6,896 nt of DNA, taken from NCBI GenBank assembly GCA_900551595.1, contig URWR01000088.1, positions 1 through 6,896 of the forward strand, written 5' to 3'. Under the pieces are notes generated by a model, which ran no database searches, had not been told where the DNA came from, and saw nothing but the letters and a program-made list of their open reading frames with translations. Shown here one piece after another: positions 1-5,564 of the stretch. Made by a program: the position numbers and the translations under genes. Each line of letters opens with the position of its first letter. The first letter of the stretch is position 1. Source of the DNA: an uncultured Coriobacteriaceae bacterium (GTDB lineage Bacteria; Actinomycetota; Coriobacteriia; Coriobacteriales; Atopobiaceae).

Positions 1-3000
1 GCCCTGTTCAAGGTTATTAAGCTGCGCGACTTTGACGAGATCGGCAAATATGTTGTTGTACAGGGCGGCACATTTATGTCCGATGCAACACTGCGTGCTT
101 TTGAGCTGCTTACGGGCCGCGATGTCATTCGTCCAGACATTGCTGGCTGCATGGGCGCGTATGGTGCAGCTCTGCTCGCTCGTGATCGTGCTGGTGAAAA
201 TGGCACCTCTACACTGCTCTCTCGTGAAGAGATCGACAATCTGAAAGTTAAGCACACCAATGTGCATTGCGGCCGTTGCTCAAACAACTGCCTGCTCACG
301 ATCAATGACTTTGGTGGCGGACATCGCTTTATTACCGGCAACCGCTGTGAGAAGGGCGCTGGTAGTAAGGGTCGTAAAACTGAGGCACCCAATCTCTTTG
401 CCTTTAAGAATCAGCTGCTGTTTGATAGACCAGTGCTTGATCCCGATAGTGCTCCTCGTGGTACGGTGGGTATTCCGCGTGCCCTTAACATGTACGAGAA
501 CTATCCGTTCTGGCACGCATTCTTTACGGAACTTGGCTTCTCGGTGGTGCTTTCCGACAATTCCAGCAAAAAGACCTATGAGGCTGGTATTGAGTCCATG
601 CCATCTGAGAGTGTGTGCTATCCTGCCAAGCTCTCTCACGGCCACATTATGAACCTGCTCGGAAAAGATCCTGACTTTATCTGGATGCCCTGCATTCGTT
701 GGGAGCGCCAGGAGGATGAGACTGCAGGCAACCATTACAACTGCCCCATTGTTATGAGCTATCCGCAGGCACTTGGTCTGAATGTTGACGAGCTTGCCGA
801 TCCTTCGGTTGAGTTTATCGACGAGTTCATTCCTTATGACAAGAAACGCGAGCTTAAGCGTCGTCTTTATGAGTTGGTAAGCGTGCGCCGCGAGAAAGAT
901 GCAGCTAAGGGACGCGGTAGGTTCCGTGGCGAGCACATTACGCGTGCCGAGGTTGATCGCGCGGTCAATATTGCCTGGGAAGCAGATCTCGAGTTTAAGC
1001 GCACCATGCAGGAGAAGGGTGACGAAACACTCGCTTGGATCGAAGAGCACCATGCACATGGTATCGTGCTTGCAGGTCGTCCATATCATAACGATCCTGA
1101 AATTAACCATGCCATTCCTGAGCTCGTTAATTCGTTCGGCTTTGCGGTGCTTACCGAGGATTCCGTCGCGCATAAGATGCGTCCCGAGCGTCCTATTCGC
1201 GTGGTAGACCAGTGGATGTATCATTCCCGCCTGTATCGTGCAGCACGTTTTGTTGCCACACGTAATGACCTCGATCTTATCCAGCTCAACTCGTTTGGCT
1301 GTGGTCTCGATGCTCTGACAACCGACCAGGTACAGGAGATTCTTGAGGCCTCTGGAAAGATTTATACCGTGCTCAAGATCGATGAGGTTTCCAACCTTGG
1401 TGCAGCACGTATTCGTATCCGTTCTCTGATGGCAGCCTTAAACGAGCAGCGCGAAGAGCTTGAGGAAGAGGCAAAAGCTGGCCGTTTGCACGAAGCTGCA
1501 CCGGTTGATGTGCGCATGGCTGACGGTTCGCTTGAGCATGTGCGTCCGGCGTCCGAGCCTGGCGAAGACGCTCAGGTGCCGGTGTATCGTGAATCCGAGA
1601 GCGCTGCGTGGGATAAGGTCGAGTTTACCGAGGCAATGCGTGAAGAGGGCTACACCATCCTTTGTCCGCAGATGGCACCCATTCACTTCGACCTGGTTGA
1701 GCCCATTATGCATGCCTACGGCTACAACATGGTGTTGCTGCCTTCGGTTGACCACGGTGCAGTTGAGGCAGGCCTAAAGTATGTAAACAACGATATTTGC
1801 TATCCGTCTATTCTGGTAACCGGTCAGATTATGGAGGCTATCGAGAGCGGTAAATACGATCTCTCCAAGACTGCCGTTATTATTTCTCAGACGGGTGGTG
1901 GATGCCGTGCAACCAACTACATTGCTCTTATCCGTAAGGCCTTAAAGGATTCTGGACATCCCGAGATTCCGGTTATTTCACTTTCTGTTGCAAAGACGCT
2001 TGATGAGAAGAACTCCGGTTTTGACATCAAGAAGCCGGGCCTTATCCTTCGCGCAGTATATGCCTTGCTATATGGCGACCTTATTATGCAGCTGCTCTAT
2101 CGCGTGCGTCCGTACGAGGCACAAGAGGGTTCAGCCAATGCTCTGTACGACACCTTCATGGCGCGTGCACGCGATTTGCTCCCCACCGTCGAGCGCAGTG
2201 GCTTCTACGACTTCTGTCGTGAAACCGTTGAGGCATTCGATGCGTTGCCGCTGGTAAATGACCGTTCCAAGCCTCGCGTTGGTGTTGTTGGAGAGATTCT
2301 TGTAAAGTTCCATCCAACCGCAAACAACCAGGTTGTTCAGGTTATTGAGTCCGAAGGCTGCGAAGCCAATGTTCCGGGACTGCTCGACTTCTTCCTGTTT
2401 GGCATGAGCAACCAGATAAATATGAAGCGCGAGCTGGGAACTAAGTTCACAAGTCGTCTGACACACAAAGCAGGCATTGATCTTGTCCAGTCGATGCGTC
2501 GACCGATTGACAAAATGCTTGAGGCGAGTGAGCGTTTTGAGCCCTATGAGCCCATTCATGAATTGGCAGAGAAGGCCGAGCGCGTGCTTTCGCTGTGCAA
2601 CACGATGGGTGAGGGCTGGTTGCTCACTGCCGAGATGATCGATCTGATTGAGCACGGAACACCCAACATCGTGTGCTGCTCACCCTTTGCCTGCTTGCCA
2701 AACCACGTTGTTGGCAAATCGGTGATCAAACGTCTTCGTCAGATGCATCCCGAGAGCAATATCGTTGCTGTTGACTATGACCCAGGCGCCTCTGAGGTAA
2801 ACCAGCTGAACCGTATTAAGCTGATGATCTCTGTTGCGAAGGAAAACTACCGCCGTTTGCACGAGCAGCAGGGAGGCGGCAAAGGTCTTGCCGAGGCATT
2901 TGCTGACGATGCACAATCTACAAACGAATTGAATGCATATGGTGTAGACCCCAATGATGGCTTCCGTATCGAAAATCCTGCCGATCCTACCTTGCACGTA

Positions 3001-3186
3001 GTTTCTCCGTACGTTGAAGAGCCTTTTGCTGCCCAAGAGGGGGCGGGTACATCCTGCTCTGCTCATGGCTGTGGATCTGGTGAGGAACCTGCTCTCAATC
3101 TTTCTGATGAACAACTCGCTCGCATTGAGGCCGCTAAGCGTGCTGCTGCCGAGCGTGTTTCTGGAGTTGTAAACAGCAAGAAGTAG
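1..3186 (+). CDS. Fused acyl-CoA dehydratase activase / 2-hydroxyacyl-CoA dehydratase-like protein (5' partial)
   Basis: The frame is open from the first base and ends at TAG 3184-3186, giving 1061 visible residues (numbered from the first codon). Family members run to roughly 1400 residues, so several hundred N-terminal residues are probably off the window. The Met at base 76 is internal: the preceding codons read VVVQGGTF, the end of a BadF/BadG/BcrA-type ATPase fold. A GAYGAALL motif closes that domain near residue 50. A cysteine cluster follows (C90, C93, C97, C116), likely holding an Fe-S cluster or metal. A DUF2229-type domain starts near residue 155 (VGIPRALNMYENYPFW, ESVCYPAK with C206). 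HgdB-like segments come next: CPQMAPIHF near 555, NDICYPS (C600), GGGCRATNY (C635), and CCSPFACLPNH (C892, C893, C898). Characterised relatives use ATP to inject an electron into radical dehydratases of amino-acid fermentation. The role of this giant fusion is not established; it may be a self-contained reductase or dehydratase. The last ~60 residues are a charged tail with two cysteines (C1019, C1024). Confidence 0.88.
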   Translation, partial: ALFKVIKLRDFDEIGKYVVVQGGTFMSDATLRAFELLTGRDVIRPDIAGCMGAYGAALLARDRAGENGTSTLLSREEIDNLKVKHTNVHCGRCSNNCLLTINDFGGGHRFITGNRCEKGAGSKGRKTEAPNLFAFKNQLLFDRPVLDPDSAPRGTVGIPRALNMYENYPFWHAFFTELGFSVVLSDNSSKKTYEAGIESMPSESVCYPAKLSHGHIMNLLGKDPDFIWMPCIRWERQEDETAGNHYNCPIVMSYPQALGLNVDELADPSVEFIDEFIPYDKKRELKRRLYELVSVRREKDAAKGRGRFRGEHITRAEVDRAVNIAWEADLEFKRTMQEKGDETLAWIEEHHAHGIVLAGRPYHNDPEINHAIPELVNSFGFAVLTEDSVAHKMRPERPIRVVDQWMYHSRLYRAARFVATRNDLDLIQLNSFGCGLDALTTDQVQEILEASGKIYTVLKIDEVSNLGAARIRIRSLMAALNEQREELEEEAKAGRLHEAAPVDVRMADGSLEHVRPASEPGEDAQVPVYRESESAAWDKVEFTEAMREEGYTILCPQMAPIHFDLVEPIMHAYGYNMVLLPSVDHGAVEAGLKYVNNDICYPSILVTGQIMEAIESGKYDLSKTAVIISQTGGGCRATNYIALIRKALKDSGHPEIPVISLSVAKTLDEKNSGFDIKKPGLILRAVYALLYGDLIMQLLYRVRPYEAQEGSANALYDTFMARARDLLPTVERSGFYDFCRETVEAFDALPLVNDRSKPRVGVVGEILVKFHPTANNQVVQVIESEGCEANVPGLLDFFLFGMSNQINMKRELGTKFTSRLTHKAGIDLVQSMRRPIDKMLEASERFEPYEPIHELAEKAERVLSLCNTMGEGWLLTAEMIDLIEHGTPNIVCCSPFACLPNHVVGKSVIKRLRQMHPESNIVAVDYDPGASEVNQLNRIKLMISVAKENYRRLHEQQGGGKGLAEAFADDAQSTNELNAYGVDPNDGFRIENPADPTLHVVSPYVEEPFAAQEGAGTSCSAHGCGSGEEPALNLSDEQLARIEAAKRAAAERVSGVVNSKK

Positions 3187-3220
3187 AGTTCTCCATATCA
3201 CCATTTGGTATTTGAGTGAG

Positions 3221-3259
3221 AAAGCGTCTGTGCAAAAGAGCTGCACAGGCGCTTTTTTT
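3221..3259 (+). terminator. Intrinsic terminator after the activase-like gene
   Basis: A 14-pair stem (3221-3234 with 3242-3255) contains only one G-U wobble. It is closed by a 7-base loop, and its 3' arm runs into seven consecutive T (3253-3259). It begins 34 bases after the stop codon. This is a textbook Rho-independent terminator and separates the activase-like gene from the gntR-ABC operon. The A-run at the start of the stem might give weak termination in the other direction, but no gene converges from there. Confidence 0.93.
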
Positions 3260-3290
3260 GATATGTCCAGTCACCGAGTACATAAGAAAT

Positions 3291-3332
3291 CTTAAAAAAT
3301 ATATTGTGTATATACAGCATATACAGTATGCT
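3291..3332 (+). promoter_or_regulatory. Promoter candidate for the gntR-ABC operon
   Basis: A -35-like TTGTGT (3304-3309) and a -10-like TATGCT (3327-3332) are separated by an ideal 17 bases. An A/T-rich stretch (about 3291-3303) sits just upstream like an UP element. The hexamers match consensus at only 3 and 4 of 6 positions. The call therefore rests mainly on spacing, AT-richness and position between a terminator and an operon. Transcription would start near 3339, leaving a leader of about 105 bases. Confidence 0.6.
3307..3332 (+). promoter_or_regulatory. Candidate operator: overlapping palindromes and direct repeat in the promoter
   Basis: Three symmetric elements lie between the -35 and -10 boxes. 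TGTATATACA (3307-3316) is a perfect 10-base palindrome. AGCATA/TATGCT (3316-3321 and 3327-3332) are perfect arms around TACAG, the right arm being the -10 box itself. ATATACAG is repeated directly at 3310-3317 and 3319-3326, 9 bases apart. YtrA-type GntR proteins usually repress their own operon through AT-rich inverted repeats at the promoter, so this is the natural binding site for the product of the next gene. That assignment is inference. Confidence 0.55.
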
Positions 3333-3338
3333 CAGATC

Positions 3339-3443
3339 AAGCAGAAGAGGACGCTCTGAAGCCAGGCCGGATATAAGGGACGCCTTACCGGTCAAAAGCA
3401 AATTTGCTTGCATGATTTTATAGGTGCAGGAGGAAATGGTCGG
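3339..3443 (+). promoter_or_regulatory. Structured 5' leader of the gntR-ABC operon
   Basis: The predicted leader holds three potential RNA hairpins before the ribosome binding site. Hairpin A pairs 3346-3349 with 3354-3357 (AGAG/CTCT, alternative outer pairs 3342-3345 with 3355-3358). Hairpin B pairs 3365-3370 with 3388-3393 and 3374-3378 with 3383-3387, with a one-sided ATA bulge at 3371-3373. Both are capped by G-GACG-C, so GGACGC appears at both tips, 29 bases apart. A third element, AAGCAAATTTGCTT (3396-3409), is a perfect 14-base palindrome ending 18 bases before the AGGAGG. No T-run follows any hairpin, so any control would be at translation, RNA stability or protein binding rather than termination. 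I do not recognise it as a known riboswitch. Confidence 0.45.
3428..3433 (+). promoter_or_regulatory. Ribosome binding site that sets the gntR start
   Basis: A perfect AGGAGG lies 10 bases before GTG 3444. The only other in-frame start, TTG at 3408, has no Shine-Dalgarno sequence and sits inside the third leader palindrome. The ATG at 3436 is in another frame. The site therefore supports the GTG start. Confidence 0.8.
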
Positions 3444-3818
3444 GTGGATATTGTCATCTCAAATTCGAGCGATAAGCCCATTTATGAGCAAATAGCTTCG
3501 CAGATAAAAGCTCTGATTCTCTCGGGTGAACTTGTAGAGGGAGAGCAACTGCCAAGTATTCGTGCACTTGCAAATGGCTTGCGCGTCAGTGTTATTACCA
3601 CGAAGCGTGCCTATGCCGATCTTGAAGCGGCGGGTCTTATAGAGACGGTTCGCGGTAAGGGTTGCTTTGTTGCAGGTGGCAATGCAGAGCTCATACGAGA
3701 AGAGCATTTGCGCGCAGTGGAGGCGCTCTTGGAGCAGGCTGTAAACGAAGGCCGTGCTCTTGGGCTTTCTGACGAAGAGCTTCTTGAGATGTTATCTACC
3801 ATGATGGAAAGCGAGTAA
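3444..3818 (+). CDS. GntR family transcriptional regulator, YtrA subfamily
   Basis: This is a small DNA-binding regulator of 124 residues when started at GTG 3444, the usual size for the YtrA subfamily. Residues about 10-77 form the winged helix-turn-helix: KPIYEQIASQIK, then GEQLPSIRALANGLRVS (recognition helix region), then TTKRAYADLEAAGLIETVRGKGCFVA (wing). Residues about 84-122 are a short helical dimerisation segment rich in Glu and Leu. There is no large ligand-binding domain, which separates YtrA-type proteins from FadR- or HutC-type GntR proteins. The stop lies 2 bases before the ABC ATPase start, so the two are translated together. The family commonly represses its own operon and is relieved by envelope or antibiotic stress. 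The inducer here is unknown. Extending the frame to TTG 3408 would add 12 residues that do not look like the family N-terminus. Confidence 0.92.
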   Translation: MDIVISNSSDKPIYEQIASQIKALILSGELVEGEQLPSIRALANGLRVSVITTKRAYADLEAAGLIETVRGKGCFVAGGNAELIREEHLRAVEALLEQAVNEGRALGLSDEELLEMLSTMMESE

Positions 3819-3820
3819 GT

Positions 3821-4726
3821 ATGAGCGTCGCTGCCTTTGAGGATGAGGTGCTCATTTCAGCACACGATATTTCGAAACAGTATGACGGCTTTCGGTTGGA
3901 TGGCGTTTCGCTTGAGGTTCACGAAGGTGAAGTTGTAGGTTTTATCGGGCAAAATGGTGCCGGTAAGTCCACGACTATTAAAGCGATACTTGGTCTTATC
4001 GCCCTTGATGGAGGTAAGGCAACACTACTTGGGTGTGACTCCTCAACACTCTCAAAGAATAACGCGCAGGTAAAAGAGGAAGTTGGAGTCGTATTTGACA
4101 CCGTCTCGGTGCCAGGACATTTGAAAGTGTCGGATGTTGGTCGAGTTTGTTCACGTGCATATAGCAATTGGAGCGCACAAAAGTTTGCCGAGTTTACCAA
4201 GCTATTCGATCTGGATGAGTCAAAAGCGGTAAAAGAGCTGTCCCGAGGAATGGGAATGAAGCTCAGTCTTGCTTGTGCGTTGAGCCATCAAACACGCGTG
4301 CTGATACTCGATGAAGCAACGGCGGGCCTCGATCCTATGGCTCGCGATGAAATACTCGACTTGCTCCTTGAGTATGTTGCCCAAGATGATCATGGCGTGC
4401 TTCTCTCCAGCCACATAACGAGCGACCTAGAAAGAATTGCAGATAGAGTTGTGTGCATTGATAAAGGCCGCATTCTTTTTGATATGGAAAAAGACGCCAT
4501 TACCGACGAGATGGGCATAGCTCATTGTCGCCTTACAGATTTTGAACGCGTGCTTGCAGCACAAAACGAAGGGGAGCAGGTCCGCTATCTGCGTCGAGAC
4601 TACGGTATTGACCTCTGTGTTCCTCATAGATACGACTTTTTGCAACGCTATCCAGAAATCCCCTGTGACCGTATGACGATTGATGAATATATGACATTCA
4701 TCTTGAAAGGTGGTGTGCGTCAATGA
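3821..4726 (+). CDS. ABC transporter ATP-binding protein (YtrB-like)
   Basis: A 301-residue cytoplasmic ATPase that would energise the permease encoded next. All core motifs are visible: Walker A GQNGAGKST (43-51), signature LSRGM (140-144), Walker B VLILDEA (160-166, D164 and catalytic E165), D-loop GLDP (169-172) and switch histidine H198 in SSHI. The usual Q-loop glutamine is not apparent; VVFDT occupies that area (about 90-94), a variation I associate with this exporter subfamily. Residues about 220-301 form a C-terminal extension with no recognised domain. The ATG is 2 bases after the gntR stop, with a weak GGAAAG site inside gntR, so translation is probably coupled. The end overlaps the permease by 4 bases (ATGA). 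The GntR-ATPase-permease order fits an exporter for a peptide, antibiotic or envelope component, but the substrate is not determinable. Confidence 0.95.
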   Translation: MSVAAFEDEVLISAHDISKQYDGFRLDGVSLEVHEGEVVGFIGQNGAGKSTTIKAILGLIALDGGKATLLGCDSSTLSKNNAQVKEEVGVVFDTVSVPGHLKVSDVGRVCSRAYSNWSAQKFAEFTKLFDLDESKAVKELSRGMGMKLSLACALSHQTRVLILDEATAGLDPMARDEILDLLLEYVAQDDHGVLLSSHITSDLERIADRVVCIDKGRILFDMEKDAITDEMGIAHCRLTDFERVLAAQNEGEQVRYLRRDYGIDLCVPHRYDFLQRYPEIPCDRMTIDEYMTFILKGGVRQ

Positions 4727-5448
4727 GGCGTGCCTACTTGATTGAAATGACTGTTCTGCGCGATTATGCTCGTCAGCTGCTGGGGCTCGGCTTATTTATT
4801 GCTATTTGTCTCAGCGTGGGTATGCACTCGATTGTGGCTGTACCAGGTCTTCTCTGCATGCTGTATTTCATTATGGGGGCGCTCTCTACGGCTGCCTATG
4901 ACGAGCAAAACAACTGGGGGCTTTACCGGCTTACCTTGCCGGTCAGCCGCCGCGATGTCATTCTTGGTCGGTATGCCGTAATAGTTACCCTGGGCATTTC
5001 CGGGATGCTTGTTGGGCTTATCGGCACCCTTGGATTGAGTGTTGTTATTTCTGTTCTTAACGTATCTTCGGATATTCAGTCGGTGTTTGCTCTTACGCAG
5101 GAGCATGTGATGACGGTGATATTCACGATGATGTTTTGCATGCTCATGGGGGTTGTTGTTGCGAGTGTAGAAACTCCTATTTACGTTCGTTTTGGGCAGA
5201 CAAAAGCAACGCAATGGGTTCCGCTTATAACCATTGTGCTTTTTATAGCGCCATTCCTTCTCTTTGGTGGAAGCGGCTTGTTCGAAAGTGGTGCCATTTC
5301 AATGGAATCATTAAGGCAGTTCTTTGCATTTTTGGAGACACCGCAGGGTCTTGCTATGTGGTGTGCGGCAGCAATTGTGATTGCGACTCTTGTTCTTACG
5401 CTTTCTATTGCTGTTTCTATCAAACTGTATGAAAGACGAGAGTTGTAA
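4723..5448 (+). CDS. ABC-2 type transporter permease
   Basis: A 241-residue integral membrane protein, the probable membrane partner of the preceding ATPase. Six hydrophobic segments can be placed at about 18-33, 36-56, 83-113, 129-149, 163-183 and 209-232; the third is long. Between the second and third segments lies a conserved-looking cytoplasmic stretch (about 60-76: YDEQNNWGLYRLTLPVSR). This DE..NNW....LP.SR pattern is typical of ABC-2 permeases of the ABC2_membrane_5 type found with YtrA-like regulators. The start codon overlaps the ATPase stop as ATGA, with AAAGGTGG about 9 bases upstream. The protein ends in a charged KLYERREL tail. Only one permease gene is present, so the working transporter is presumably a homodimer of permeases with two ATPase subunits. 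Confidence 0.9.
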   Translation: MRRAYLIEMTVLRDYARQLLGLGLFIAICLSVGMHSIVAVPGLLCMLYFIMGALSTAAYDEQNNWGLYRLTLPVSRRDVILGRYAVIVTLGISGMLVGLIGTLGLSVVISVLNVSSDIQSVFALTQEHVMTVIFTMMFCMLMGVVVASVETPIYVRFGQTKATQWVPLITIVLFIAPFLLFGGSGLFESGAISMESLRQFFAFLETPQGLAMWCAAAIVIATLVLTLSIAVSIKLYERREL

Positions 5449-5458
5449 CGATACGTAT

Positions 5459-5482
5459 AAGTTGTAAGCATATGCACAACTT
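5459..5482 (+). repeat. Inverted repeat after the permease gene: weak terminator or operator
   Basis: Seven-base perfect arms AAGTTGT (5459-5465) and ACAACTT (5476-5482) flank AA plus the palindrome GCATATGC. As RNA it could form a stem with an AA bulge, two further G-C pairs and an ATAT loop. Only a short TT and then AAAA follow, so it is a poor Rho-independent terminator. The symmetry would equally suit a protein-binding site upstream of pepT. Confidence 0.45.
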
Positions 5483-5494
5483 TAAAACCATCTT

Positions 5495-5522
5495 TTGAAT
5501 GCTGCATATATCGCGGTACCAT
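5495..5522 (+). promoter_or_regulatory. Weak promoter candidate for pepT
   Basis: TTGAAT (5495-5500) and TACCAT (5517-5522) are spaced by 16 bases, each matching 4 of 6 consensus positions. Transcription would start near 5529, about 35 bases before the pepT ATG. It is the best pair I found in the gap, but chance pairs of this quality are common. Confidence 0.35.
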
Positions 5523-5564
5523 CGGGGTGATAGACAAATTATCCCAATACGAAAGGCAGCAGCT

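Larger units (their letters stand above)
5449..5564 (+). other. Intergenic region between the ABC operon and pepT
   Basis: This 116-base gap holds no gene. ATACGTAT (5451-5458) is a perfect 8-base palindrome. AGTTGTAA occurs at 5441-5448 (containing the permease stop) and again at 5460-5467. AAGTTGT (5459-5465) is mirrored by ACAACTT (5476-5482) around an inner GCATATGC. A weak promoter candidate and the pepT ribosome binding site follow. No convincing T-rich terminator is seen, so some read-through from the ABC operon into pepT is possible. Confidence 0.6.

Noticed and set aside
76..78. ATG 76 as the start of the activase-like gene
   Set aside because: The frame is open to the window edge and the preceding codons encode a conserved part of the ATPase fold, so the gene is simply cut by the window.
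280..1224. Long reverse-strand open frame (314 codons) opposite the activase-like gene
   Set aside because: No domain-like sequence or matching ribosome binding site; it mirrors a well-supported coding frame. The shorter antisense frames at 2131-2655 and 2680-3246 were rejected for the same reason.
3339..3393. Leader as a guanidine-II (mini-ykkC) riboswitch or an ANTAR two-hairpin target
   Set aside because: The loops are GACG closed by G-C; guanidine-II needs ACGR loops and the base in the R position is C. Read as hexaloops, GGACGC lacks the A1/G4 pattern of ANTAR targets. There is also no terminator overlapping the second hairpin.
3408..3443. N-terminal extension of the GntR protein starting at TTG 3408
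   Set aside because: It has no ribosome binding site, lies within a palindrome, and the 12 extra residues do not resemble the family; GTG 3444 has AGGAGG.
3908..4260. ABC ATPase as degenerate because the Q-loop glutamine is missing and the signature reads LSRGM
   Set aside because: Walker A, Walker B, catalytic Glu, D-loop and switch His are intact, and LSRGM-type signatures are usual in this exporter subfamily.
5524..5545. Hairpin GGG..ATA/TAT..CCC in the pepT leader
   Set aside because: Two 3-base helices separated by a TG bulge are too weak to call a regulatory structure.
5499..5564. Longer PepT start at ATG 5499
   Set aside because: The extra 22 residues are not family-like, and the start lacks a Shine-Dalgarno sequence; ATG 5565 fits the known N-terminus.
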